In this document: in pieces, positions 7,998 through 15,297 of the stretch
Layout of the letters: every line of letters starts with the position of its first letter
How positions within the stretch are numbered: the first letter of the stretch is position 1
IMG/VR virus record: IMGVR_UViG_3300042350_005031
Location: 1-49,206 of that record
Length of the DNA: 49,206 nt
Source: a virus
Reading direction: 5' to 3' (one strand)
Notes under the pieces: generated by a model
Databases searched by the model: none
The model's input: the letters and a program-made list of their open reading frames with translations, nothing else
What the model was told of the DNA's origin: nothing
Made by a program: the position numbers and the translations under genes

Positions 7998-8834
7998 TTA
8001 CTCGCGGCTGATCGTCACGCACTCCTTGTGAAGTGAGGCGCGCAGGCCGACGGCGGCGAGCGCACGACCGGCCGTGCTGGACTTCGGCGACCACGCTGCG
8101 GCGTACTTCGTGACCGACCCGGCGAAGCCGGCGGTGGCGAGTTCAGCGAAGGTGACGTCGCGTTCGGGTACGTCGGCCGTGAGCAGGGCCGCTTGCGCGG
8201 TGGCCCACGTTGCCCACTTCCCGTCCGCCTTCACGGCGGGCTGGTTCGCCTTCTCCCCCTTGCCGCCCGCCACCACGCCGAGCGCGATCTCGCCGGCCCG
8301 CACCCGCAAGGCGCGCAGGACGCTCGCCCGGCACGCGCCGCGCGTTTCGGCTTCGTGGGCGGCCCGGACTTCGTCGAGGGTGGTCAGGACGGGCTCGGCG
8401 GCGACCACGGGGGCCGGGAGCATGGCGGCGATGTTCGCCTCGGCCTTCGCGAAGTCGACCGGGTCGAGTTCGACCACGACCGGATCGGCGTCGACGACCT
8501 CGACGATCTCCGGCTCGACGACCGCGACGTTCCCCGCGGTCAACTGAATCTCGCGCATGTCGCCGCCGAGGACGAGCACCTCGTCGAAGCTGCTGCGGAG
8601 CGTCTCGATGGCGCGCACGCCGCCGAACGCGGTGTCGTGGTCGACCGCCCACGCGCCCTCGCCGCCGACTTCGAGGGCGGCGTACTTCGTGCCGTACAGG
8701 GCGATGCGGGCGGGGTGCCCGCCGACCGTGCCCTCCTGCGCTACCACCGCGTCGTACATGGCGCGGGCCGTCTTGTCCGACGGGTTGCGGGCGATCTTCG
8801 CGGCGGGGGCTTCGGTGTTCTTCTTGCTGGGCAT
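7998..8834 (-). CDS. Reverse-strand protein of unknown function (regulon unit 1)
   Basis: 278 residues starting at the ATG at 8834-8832, preceded by the cassette start box GGAGAACAAG. The N-terminus is basic (P-S-K-K-N-T); residues 20-95 look like a small alpha/beta region with Y-G-T-K-Y-A-A-L-E-V; the centre is a Val/Glu/Pro/Ala-rich linker; the end (about 190-278) is helical, with S-S-T-A-G-R-A-L-A-A-V-G-L-R resembling a winged-helix or HTH turn. No family recognised. It opposes all surrounding genes, has its own promoter cassette (8835-8941) and terminator (7960-7983), and so forms a self-contained unit. Confidence 0.8.
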   Translation of the reverse strand: MPSKKNTEAPAAKIARNPSDKTARAMYDAVVAQEGTVGGHPARIALYGTKYAALEVGGEGAWAVDHDTAFGGVRAIETLRSSFDEVLVLGGDMREIQLTAGNVAVVEPEIVEVVDADPVVVELDPVDFAKAEANIAAMLPAPVVAAEPVLTTLDEVRAAHEAETRGACRASVLRALRVRAGEIALGVVAGGKGEKANQPAVKADGKWATWATAQAALLTADVPERDVTFAELATAGFAGSVTKYAAAWSPKSSTAGRALAAVGLRASLHKECVTISRE

Positions 8835-8941
8835 CTTGTTCTCCGTGGGTTGTTGAGCGCGGGTTCCTTCCCGCCCCAATCATGTAACCGCCTATCGGAT
8901 AGCGTAAAGGAAGCGGAGCGCAGATAGTCGAAAAAAGTTCG
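8835..8941 (-). promoter_or_regulatory. Regulon promoter cassette, copy 1
   Basis: Reading the - strand: A/T block at 8941-8929; -35 TTTACG at 8908-8903; operator palindrome at 8901-8885 (plus-strand halves TAACCG and CGGATA around CCTAT); -10 TACATG at 8886-8881 with 16-bp spacing; leader hairpin GCGGG/CCCGC at 8874-8859; and GGAGAACAAG touching the ATG at 8834. The same order and distances occur in five other places. A + strand promoter (TACCGT at 8979-8984) lies just beyond. Confidence 0.8.
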
Positions 8942-8978
8942 CGGCTCGCTCCAGCCGGCGGCGCCGCGGCTCGCTCGT

Positions 8979-8999
8979 TACCGTGGGCGGGAGGTGATC
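8979..8999 (+). promoter_or_regulatory. -10 box and strong ribosome site of the 9001 gene
   Basis: TACCGT at 8979-8984 resembles the other -10 boxes of the window. GGGAGGTGATC at 8990-9000 is nearly a full anti-16S match and fixes the ATG at 9001. Confidence 0.6.
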
Positions 9000-9000
9000 G

Positions 9001-9624
9001 ATGGACGAAACGAGCGGTGCCGAGAAGGCGGTGCGAGCGGTGCTCGGCTACCCGGCGAGCGGTGAGATCAAGACGACGGCGGGCTTCCCCGACGCGATGC
9101 CGGCCGACCGGCAGCGCCGCTGCGTTCGGGTCGCGCACGTCGTCGTACCGGACGAGAGCGAGGAGTCTGACGACACCCGCACCTTCCACGTCCTCGTCGG
9201 CCGCGCGTGGATGCACATGCTCGCCCGGACCGGCCGACCGGTCGGCGGGCCGTCGAGCTTGATCCGATGCGTCTGCGTCGAGGCCGTGCTCCGCGACTAC
9301 GTCGCCCGCGAACTGGCCGAGGGGCTCGGCACCGAGGGGCGGGAACGGTTCGGCGAGCGAGATGCCGACTGCGTCGCGCTTCACCGGCGGCTGGAGATCG
9401 ACCCGCTGACCCTGCTGACCCGCTTCGAGCGCCCGCTGTACGCCGACGCCCGGATTCACCTCCCGCTCGGCGCCGTCGTCGAGGCGTCCGGGCTCCGGGT
9501 CGACTTCGGCGACGAGACGGTGCCCGAGCGGCTCGTCGCCCACGCCGAAGGGTGCTCGATGCCGTACCCTGCGAAGCTCGTGGCGACGAAGGCGTCTGAG
9601 GAGGTCGTCGGCGATGTCTCGTGA
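9001..9624 (+). CDS. Protein of unknown function
   Basis: 207 residues from an ATG with a near-perfect ribosome site (GGGAGGTGATCG). The protein is mixed alpha/beta, acidic, and has scattered Cys (R-C-V-R-V-A-H, I-R-C-V-C-V-E-A) but no clear metal motif, signal peptide or membrane segment. Residues 95-130 (V-L-R-D-Y-V-A-R-E-L-A-E-G-L-G-T-E-G-R-E-R-F-G split by short turns) are strongly helical. I do not recognise the family. It is the first gene of a + strand run reaching 12126 and overlaps the next gene by 11 bp. Confidence 0.75.
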   Translation: MDETSGAEKAVRAVLGYPASGEIKTTAGFPDAMPADRQRRCVRVAHVVVPDESEESDDTRTFHVLVGRAWMHMLARTGRPVGGPSSLIRCVCVEAVLRDYVARELAEGLGTEGRERFGERDADCVALHRRLEIDPLTLLTRFERPLYADARIHLPLGAVVEASGLRVDFGDETVPERLVAHAEGCSMPYPAKLVATKASEEVVGDVS

Positions 9625-10159
9625 ACTCTACGCGCTGACCGTCCTGCAGCCGTTCGCGACGGGCATCGCGTCGTGGGGGAAGGACGTCGAGAACCGGACG
9701 TGGCTTCCGGGGCGCCGGCTTCCCGTCGGCGCGTGGCTCGCGATCCACGCCGGAAAGCAGAACTACCCCGACGCGGACTCGCCGGAGTTCCGCGACTGGC
9801 TCGCCGTGACCGCCGGGCCGTTCCTCCCGGCCGACCTGACCGACGTGCGCGTGGAGCGACACGTCGGCAACAGGGAGTCGCGGTGGCGCACCGTCCGCGC
9901 CGGCTACCTCGCCGCCCTGCCCCGCAGCGCGGTCGTCGCCGTCGTCCGGGTCGCCGCGTTATCGGACCCTGCCGCCAAGGCGAGCCCGTGGGCCGTTCCC
10001 GGCCACGAGCAGTGGCGGTTCGATCGTGTCCACGCCCTCGCCGTCCCGGTGCCGTGCAAGGGCGCGCAGGGCCTGTGGCGCGTTCCCGACGACGTCGTTG
10101 CCGCGGTCAGGGCCGGTCCCGCCGGCGCGACGCTTGCCGTCTACCCGGTGTGCCCGTGA
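9614..10159 (+). CDS. ASCH/PUA-like domain protein
   Basis: 181 residues. The start L-T-V-L-Q-P-F-A-T-G-I near residue 8, K-D-V-E-N-R-T-W near 23, W-L-A-I-H-A-G-K near 40, a strand A-V-V-A-V-V-R-V near 105, and K-G-A-Q-G-L-W-R-V-P near 150 are the successive blocks of ASCH domains, beta-barrels related to PUA that bind RNA or modified bases. In the family the N-terminal Q-P-x-A block and the E-N-R-T-W block line the ligand pocket. ATG at 9614 lies inside the end of the previous gene. Its presence 2 kb from a DNA base-modification operon makes a role in recognising modified nucleotides possible, but nothing here proves it. Confidence 0.8.
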   Translation: MSRELYALTVLQPFATGIASWGKDVENRTWLPGRRLPVGAWLAIHAGKQNYPDADSPEFRDWLAVTAGPFLPADLTDVRVERHVGNRESRWRTVRAGYLAALPRSAVVAVVRVAALSDPAAKASPWAVPGHEQWRFDRVHALAVPVPCKGAQGLWRVPDDVVAAVRAGPAGATLAVYPVCP

Positions 10160-10521
10160 AGCCGCTCCCGAGGCTATCCGAGCGGCCCGACATGCCCGCC
10201 GTGTGGGTGAGCGGTCACGCCCGCGAGCGGGTGGCCGAGCACCACGACGTTCGGTCCGCGTGGGCCGTCTGCGAGTTGATCGACGAGGCGACCGAGATCG
10301 AATCCGACCTCGCGTGTACGATCTTGCAGCGCCGCCAGCCGCGAGGGCCGGGGCGCGACCGTTACCTCCTCGCCGCCGACCGCCGCGGTATGTTCGTGGT
10401 CGCGCCGAGTTGGGTCGAGGGGTCCGCGTTCGTCTACACCCTCGTCACCTACCTGCGATTCAGCGAGGGCCAGACCGCGGCGCTCGCCAACCTGTTCCCG
10501 ACGGAGAAGAAGGACCGATGA
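10156..10521 (+). CDS. Small protein of unknown function
   Basis: 121 residues from a GTG overlapping the previous stop (GTGA at 10156). It contains H-A-R-E-R-V-A-E-H-H near residue 21 and a strand pair D-R-Y-L-L-A-A-D-R-R-G-M-F-V-V-A-P near 70-86, compatible with a small beta-sheet protein resembling phage or toxin-like basic domains; I cannot assign it. The stop overlaps the ATG of the next gene, so it is translated as part of a coupled chain. Confidence 0.7.
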   Translation: MKPLPRLSERPDMPAVWVSGHARERVAEHHDVRSAWAVCELIDEATEIESDLACTILQRRQPRGPGRDRYLLAADRRGMFVVAPSWVEGSAFVYTLVTYLRFSEGQTAALANLFPTEKKDR

Positions 10522-11723
10522 TGCTGCTATGCGAAGTCACGAAGCACGAGGCCACCGGCAAGCCGTGTCCGGGCGAGGGGACCGCCACGGTGTCCATGCT
10601 CTACCGCTCCGGCGTGAGCGAGCAGAAGCGCGTCTGCCCGCACCACGCGGTCCAGATCGCAGAGTCGAACGCGCTGGTCGCCGCCGAGCGGCGGGAGCGG
10701 TTCGGCGAGCGAGCGGCCGAGTCGGACGACCGGGCGAGCCTGCTCGTTGCCGAGCGACCGGCCAAGCCGAAGGCGCCACGGCCGTTCGAGCACGACGGCC
10801 GCAAGCCCTACCGGTCGTGCCGATGGGGCGACTGCATGAAGCTCGGCCGGGTGCCGCTGTGCAACCAGCACACGGCGCGGGCCAAGACCATGAGGGAGGA
10901 CGGCGACATTCCGGCCGACTTCGATGCGGCGACGGCGCCGCACGAGGCGTTCGAGACGCTGTGGGCCGCCCGGCAGAGGCGGATCGCCGAGCGAACGAAC
11001 AAGACGCCGACCGTCGCCGACCTCGCCGCCGGCGCCGAGGGGCCGCCTGCCGTCGCCGACCTATCCCCCGAGGGGCCGCCTGCCGTCGAGGCGCAGGCCG
11101 CGCCGTGCCTCCCGACCGCGGGGGAGCCGGGCGAGCCGCCGACGCCGCCGACCGAGATCGAAGCCGTCCGGGCATGGGCCGAGCGGGCAGAGGCGACCAT
11201 CGGCAAGATGGAGATCGAACGGGACGCGGCGCACCTCGTCCTCGACGCGGCGCAGGTTCCGTCGGGGCTCGCGCTCGAACATCGGATCGCGCGGCTCGCC
11301 GACAAGCTGCGCGTCGAGCGCAACCGCGGCGACGACCTGTCGAAGTCCGCCCTGATCTTCTCGGCCGAACGCAACGAGGCCGTCGCCACGTTGGCCGCCG
11401 TCCGCGCCGACGCGGCAGAGCACGCCGCCCTGCTCGCCTTCATGCACGACGGGAACGACGTCGCCGGCCTATCGGTCCCGACGCACCAAGCCCTCGACGC
11501 CTATGACGACCGTCGTGGGATCGGAAGCAAGCCGAACGCCGACCTCGCCGCCGAGTCGAGCCGAGAGCGGTGGATGCTGTCGGTCCTGAAGTACGTCGCG
11601 GGGCAGATGCTCGACGACCTCGAAGGCGCCGTCGAGGACGGGCGGTCGCCGTCCGCCGTCACCGTCCGAGCCCTGCGCGCGATCGTCGAGGGCCGGACGC
11701 CCGAGCCTGAAGGCGGCCGGTGA
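10518..11723 (+). CDS. Large protein with N-terminal Cys/His clusters and coiled coil
   Basis: 401 residues starting at ATG 10518 (ATGA overlap). Residues 5-42 hold C-E-V-T, P-C-P-G and C-P-H-H; a second cluster C-R-W-G-D-C...C-N-Q-H lies near 107-122, so two zinc-binding knuckles are likely. Residues about 170-215 are Pro/Glu/Ala-rich with a duplicated E-G-P-P-A-V segment. Residues 215-320 (E-A-V-R-A-W-A-E-R-A-E-A...) look like a long coiled coil. No enzyme motif is seen. It may be a scaffold or nucleic-acid-binding protein; function unknown. Confidence 0.75.
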   Translation: MMLLCEVTKHEATGKPCPGEGTATVSMLYRSGVSEQKRVCPHHAVQIAESNALVAAERRERFGERAAESDDRASLLVAERPAKPKAPRPFEHDGRKPYRSCRWGDCMKLGRVPLCNQHTARAKTMREDGDIPADFDAATAPHEAFETLWAARQRRIAERTNKTPTVADLAAGAEGPPAVADLSPEGPPAVEAQAAPCLPTAGEPGEPPTPPTEIEAVRAWAERAEATIGKMEIERDAAHLVLDAAQVPSGLALEHRIARLADKLRVERNRGDDLSKSALIFSAERNEAVATLAAVRADAAEHAALLAFMHDGNDVAGLSVPTHQALDAYDDRRGIGSKPNADLAAESSRERWMLSVLKYVAGQMLDDLEGAVEDGRSPSAVTVRALRAIVEGRTPEPEGGR

Positions 11724-11745
11724 GCCGCGCCGCCGGCCCGGACCG

Positions 11746-12126
11746 ATGATCGGGGCCGTCGACACGAAGGCCGCTCGCGGGTGGGTCGTCGTGGTCGACG
11801 GCGTGCGCTGTCGCGTGCTCGGGACCGTGGGCGCCGACCGCTGGCGACTGCTGCGGCCGGACCGCTCCACCTTCCTCCTCGCCGCCGGCTCGCCGCCCAT
11901 CGCGGCCGTCGAAGCGACGCTCGCCCGGCTCGGGCGGCTACCCGAGAACAGGCCGTCGGCGCGATTGGAGGCACGCGTTCCGGCGTTCGCCGCCGCCGAT
12001 ACTGCCGGCGTTCAAGCCGTCGAACCCGAGCGGCGAGCCGTGCCCGCTACCGCCTCCGAGGCTACCCCGCGGTCGTCGACGGCCGAGGCCACGTCGCGGA
12101 CATGCGCCAGCGACGAGAAAACGTAG
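11746..12126 (+). CDS. Small beta-rich protein of unknown function
   Basis: 126 residues. Residues 1-60 form alternating strands (G-W-V-V-V-V-D-G-V-R-C-R-V-L-G, W-R-L-L-R-P-D-R-S-T-F-L-L-A) like a small barrel; the C-terminal half is Ala/Pro/Ser/Thr-rich and probably disordered. The gene begins 22 bp after the previous stop. A GCGCGC/GCGCGC hairpin (12134-12150) lies between it and the next gene and could pause or end transcription. Confidence 0.6.
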   Translation: MIGAVDTKAARGWVVVVDGVRCRVLGTVGADRWRLLRPDRSTFLLAAGSPPIAAVEATLARLGRLPENRPSARLEARVPAFAAADTAGVQAVEPERRAVPATASEATPRSSTAEATSRTCASDEKT

Positions 12127-12156
12127 GCTGCGGGCGCGCTCTCGGCGCGCTAAAGG

Positions 12157-13518
12157 ATGACCGTGGCCGACAAGAACACGAAGGCGCAGACGGCGACCGA
12201 CAAGCGGACGGCCAAGAGGTTGTCGGGCGCCGCCCTCGCGTCTGCGATCCGGGTTCGGGCTCGGGTCGAGTTGCCGCGGGTGAGGGGCGAGACAGCCCCG
12301 GAGCACCGGGCGTTCCTGATGTGGGCGATGGCGGGCGGGACGTCGTACCCGAACCAGATGGCGTTGCTCGCGGCCTGCGCCGCCGCGACGTCCACCTCGA
12401 AGTACCTGATGCGGCTCGCCCACAAGAACCGCAAGTTCGCGGCTCGGATCGAAGGGTTCGCCCGGCCGGACGAGGTCGCATACGTGACGTACCGGCGGCT
12501 GTACCTGCTCGAAATGAGCGGGCGCGAGATTCTCGGGATCGCCGCCGTCCTCGACCCGCCGGCCGACTCCATCCCGGAACTCTGGCTTTGCTCGGCCGCC
12601 CGGCTCGCGGAGGACATCGAGGCGCGGCAGAACGAGCGCCGGTCGAGCCGGCACGACCATTTCGCGGCCGCGATCGCCGATGCCGAGCCCGTAAGCGTGC
12701 AGAACGGGATGAAGGCCGGCACGCCGAGAGGGGGGCGGACGGTCGACCTCGAAGCGGTCAAGCCGGCACCGTCGGACGGGTCGGTCGTGGCGAAGCTGAT
12801 CGGCGACGACGTGGGCTCGGCGATCGCGGACGCCGTCGGGCGCAAGCCGCGGACAAGGGGCGCGGCCCTCGAAGCGCGGGCGAAGGCGGCCGAGGCCGTG
12901 GCGCGGACCGCGGATCGGATCGCCGACCGGGAGCGCAAGGGCGGCGAGAAGGTCGTGCTGACGGCGCAGGACGCCCGGAACGTGCTGCGCTCGATCATGG
13001 GCTCGCCCATCGACGAGCGGTCGCTGCGGGAGGTCGACCGCGAACTGCTGGCCGCCGCACGGGCCGCGAGCCCGGACGCCGAGGTTCGGCTCCTGTCGCT
13101 GCTCGCGACCCAGCGGGCCGAGGCCGAGGCCGCCGCCGCGGACCCGACCGACCGGCTCGTGAAGCTGGTCGACGCGGCGTTCGGGTACTTCGCCCGCGAA
13201 CTCGGGGCGGGCAAGGTCAAGGTCACGATGTCCTCGCTGCCGATGCTGATCAAGGCGCGGGCGCTCCTGACCGGGGGCGCGACGTCCCGCACGGAGCACA
13301 CCGGCCTGCTCGACGCCCGCGGGGCCGGGTGGCGCGACTCGGCGCGGGTCGCCGACGCTCGCCAGTCCACCGACAAGGGCGCGCTCGTCCGGGCCATGCG
13401 CGACGACGTCGCGGAGTTGGCCGTGATCCTCGACGCGCTCGGCGAGGTCGGGGATGAAGGCGACGCCGTTACGATCGGCGTCGAGTCGTCGCCCGTTACC
13501 GAAGCGGTGGGAGAATAG
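12157..13518 (+). CDS. Unknown protein before terminase, possible packaging factor
   Basis: 453 residues, Ala-rich and mostly helical. A conserved-looking block near 50-95 (H-R-A-F-L-M-W-A-M-A-G-G, then K-Y-L-M-R-L-A-H-K-N-R-K-F-A-A-R-I) resembles the N-terminal part of some phage small terminase or HTH-containing proteins. No metal or nucleotide motif is evident. The ATG at 12157 sits too close to AAAGGA (12152-12157); a GTG at 12163 has ideal spacing to it and may be the true start. Its position, about 1.8 kb before the large terminase, fits a small-terminase role, but similarity is too weak to assign. Confidence 0.65.
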   Translation: MTVADKNTKAQTATDKRTAKRLSGAALASAIRVRARVELPRVRGETAPEHRAFLMWAMAGGTSYPNQMALLAACAAATSTSKYLMRLAHKNRKFAARIEGFARPDEVAYVTYRRLYLLEMSGREILGIAAVLDPPADSIPELWLCSAARLAEDIEARQNERRSSRHDHFAAAIADAEPVSVQNGMKAGTPRGGRTVDLEAVKPAPSDGSVVAKLIGDDVGSAIADAVGRKPRTRGAALEARAKAAEAVARTADRIADRERKGGEKVVLTAQDARNVLRSIMGSPIDERSLREVDRELLAAARAASPDAEVRLLSLLATQRAEAEAAAADPTDRLVKLVDAAFGYFARELGAGKVKVTMSSLPMLIKARALLTGGATSRTEHTGLLDARGAGWRDSARVADARQSTDKGALVRAMRDDVAELAVILDALGEVGDEGDAVTIGVESSPVTEAVGE

Positions 13519-13521
13519 GCG

Positions 13522-13569
13522 ATGGCGATCTACGATGCGCTCGTGGACTGCGGGGGGGTGGCGTCGTGA
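13522..13569 (+). CDS. 15-codon mini-ORF coupling two genes
   Basis: ATG at 13522 opens M-A-I-Y-D-A-L-V-D-C-G-G-V-A-S and stops at TGA 13567-13569, overlapping the GTG of the next gene. It begins just after the previous stop. It may be a genuine peptide or simply a translational bridge. Confidence 0.3.
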   Translation: MAIYDALVDCGGVAS

Positions 13570-13859
13570 GCGGCGACGTGCGGTGGCTGCGCTGCCCTGA
13601 GTCGCTGGGGGTGGCGCTGTGGCGCACCCTGCGCGATTTGCTCGGCCAGCCGGATTCGGGCGTAGGCGTTGGAGCCTCGTATACCAGCGATGACCACGTC
13701 ATTACGGAAGTGTGGTGCCTCGACGTGCCCATCCTGAAGTGTGAGACGTGGTATCGGGACGTTCGGATGGACGAGGAGGGGATCACGCGGCGCGGCGTCG
13801 GCGAACATGCCTACTACCTGCCCGCGCGAGAGGAGTGCGACCATGCCGACCACGCTTAG
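13566..13859 (+). CDS. Small protein of unknown function
   Basis: 97 residues from a GTG at 13566 (GTGA overlap with the mini-ORF). It starts S-G-D-V-R-W-L-R-C-P-E-S-L-G and ends with E-E-C-D-H-A-D-H-A, giving possible metal ligands at its end. It is rich in aromatic residues in the middle (E-V-W-C-L-D-V, C-E-T-W-Y-R-D-V). Family not recognised. It overlaps the following 23-residue ORF. Confidence 0.6.
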   Translation: MSGDVRWLRCPESLGVALWRTLRDLLGQPDSGVGVGASYTSDDHVITEVWCLDVPILKCETWYRDVRMDEEGITRRGVGEHAYYLPAREECDHADHA

Positions 13860-13914
13860 CGACGTGGAAGCCGAAGCCCTCGTCGCCGCTCTGGAGGCCC
13901 GCCATGCTCTTTGA
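13843..13914 (+). CDS. 23-residue peptide
   Basis: ATG at 13843 has a well-placed AGGAG at 13831-13835 and encodes M-P-T-T-L-S-D-V-E-A-E-A-L-V-A-A, continuing as one short helix to TGA at 13912-13914. Overlaps on both sides suggest it is translated in the chain. No function can be given. Confidence 0.4.
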   Translation: MPTTLSDVEAEALVAALEARHAL

Positions 13915-14221
13915 CCTTCGCCCCCTGGACCTCCCGCCCGAAACGGCGCCGTTCCGCTTCACGGGCGACACCTGCCGCCACCCCACCGCGCAGGACGGCG
14001 TGCTCAGCGCCGACCTGACGTGCGACAGCCACGGCTATTGGCGGTGGGGTGCGACTCACCACGTCGCATGGCCGCTCACCGCCGAGGATGTGACGTGGCA
14101 GGAGGCCAGCGCCGAGGGCATCGAGCCGGAGCACGCCGATGCGCTCGCGGCGCTGCCCGACGAGGAGCAGGCGCGCGTTCGCCGGCTCGTTCAACGCGCG
14201 GAGGGCTCCGATGGCTATTGA
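13904..14221 (+). CDS. Small protein of unknown function
   Basis: 105 residues starting at ATG 13904 behind GGAGG (13893-13897). An N-terminal strand region (F-D-L-R-P-L-D-L-P-P-E-T) is followed by D-T-C-R-H-P and L-T-C-D-S-H-G-Y-W-R-W-G-A-T-H-H, a Cys/His-containing stretch that could bind metal, then an acidic helix (E-P-E-H-A-D-A-L-A-A-L-P-D-E-E). Not recognised. The end overlaps the next start. Confidence 0.6.
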   Translation: MLFDLRPLDLPPETAPFRFTGDTCRHPTAQDGVLSADLTCDSHGYWRWGATHHVAWPLTAEDVTWQEASAEGIEPEHADALAALPDEEQARVRRLVQRAEGSDGY

Positions 14222-14477
14222 CCTCGACGCCGTTCGGGCTCTCCTTGCCTCGCTGCCGCGCGAGTCGCGCAACATCCCGCGCCGACGGAAGGCGGTCGTG
14301 ATCGACCAGCTACGCGCGGCCTTGGCGCCGCTCCTCGCAGAGAGCGAGGCGAGCGCCGACGGGTGCGATGGTGCGCCCATCCGAGAGCCGGGAGACGGCG
14401 GCAAGGCGTGGGTCGACGAGTGGATCGGCCCTGACCGAGAACAACTGCGCCTGCTCGGCGCGAAGGGGGGAGGGTGA
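14211..14477 (+). CDS. Small helical protein of unknown function
   Basis: 88 residues from ATG 14211, with GGAGG about 8 bases before it. Two predicted helices (D-A-V-R-A-L-L-A-S-L-P-R-E-S-R and V-V-I-D-Q-L-R-A-A-L-A-P-L-L-A-E) flank a basic turn R-R-R-K. The C-terminus is Gly-rich. The stop TGA shares a base with the ATG of the next gene (TGATG). No family recognised. Confidence 0.6.
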   Translation: MAIDLDAVRALLASLPRESRNIPRRRKAVVIDQLRAALAPLLAESEASADGCDGAPIREPGDGGKAWVDEWIGPDREQLRLLGAKGGG

Positions 14478-14596
14478 TGGGAACGGCAAGTCCGGGCGCG
14501 CCGCCGCCGATCTGGCTCGTGTACGGCGTTCTCGCCGCGATCCTCGGCGGCCCGATCTTCATCGCGTGGACGTTCGTGCTCGCGAGGTGGCCGTGA
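14477..14596 (+). CDS. 39-residue single-span membrane protein
   Basis: ATG at 14477 (TGATG junction) to TGA 14594-14596. After a short Pro-rich N-terminus, the rest is one hydrophobic helix (I-W-L-V-Y-G-V-L-A-A-I-L-G-G-P-I-F-I-A-W) ending R-W-P. It could be a holin-like or envelope peptide, but nothing beyond one transmembrane helix supports this. Its stop overlaps the GTG of the next gene. Confidence 0.5.
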   Translation: MGTASPGAPPPIWLVYGVLAAILGGPIFIAWTFVLARWP

Positions 14597-15297
14597 CCGC
14601 GGGTGACGTCGTCTCACCCCGCCCGTCGCCGTCGCCCGGCTCGCCGCTCGTCGAGCATCGCTCGCACGGTGCGCTGATGCAGCGGGCCGGCTACCCGGCT
14701 CACCTTGCGCGGTTCACCTACGGCGGCCCGGTAGCCGGGAAGGACGTCCGGCTCGTCCTCGACCGTCGCGGGCTCGCCGCCCTTACCGAAGCGTCGAGTC
14801 AGTCGACGACCGCTCGCGCCCGCTGCGACGGGGCGGCCCTGTTCGTCGAGGTCTACCGGGGCGGCGACGGCAACGTGGTCGAGTTCTGGTCGCCGCTCGC
14901 CGCTCGGGTCGCGCCGGAGCCGGTCGGGCTGATGGGCGACGCCGACCTGCCCGACCTCGACCTCGACGCCGAGCTTCGGGAGTTCGGCGGCCACCCTCCG
15001 GTCGTCTCGCCGCCGCTCGGCGACGTCGGTAAGCGAGGCGCGCGGGCGCTCGTCCTGCTCGGCCGGTCCGTGTGGGTTCCGCACCCGGCGCTCCGGCCGC
15101 GCTGGCTGATCGAAGCCGGGCCGCTCAGGGCCGCCCGCCTCGCCGCCGAGGCCTCGATCACGGGCCGGGCGGTCATGCACGGGGTCGGCGTTCAGGTCGA
15201 CGTGTACGCGCCGACCGACGGCCGGTCGCCCCCTTACGAGGTCTGGACCCTGCTCGCGAACGGCGCGCCGACGGCCGAGTCGGTGGGGGTTGGGTGA
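14593..15297 (+). CDS. Unknown protein directly before terminase
   Basis: 234 residues from a GTG at 14593 overlapping the previous stop (GTGA). Mixed alpha/beta with a D-L-P-D-L-D-L-D-A-E-L-R acidic stretch near 115 and strands such as R-A-L-V-L-L-G-R-S-V-W-V-P near 140. No catalytic or metal motif is visible. The stop overlaps the terminase GTG, so it is co-translated with terminase; an accessory role in packaging is possible from position only. Confidence 0.65.
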   Translation: MTAGDVVSPRPSPSPGSPLVEHRSHGALMQRAGYPAHLARFTYGGPVAGKDVRLVLDRRGLAALTEASSQSTTARARCDGAALFVEVYRGGDGNVVEFWSPLAARVAPEPVGLMGDADLPDLDLDAELREFGGHPPVVSPPLGDVGKRGARALVLLGRSVWVPHPALRPRWLIEAGPLRAARLAAEASITGRAVMHGVGVQVDVYAPTDGRSPPYEVWTLLANGAPTAESVGVG

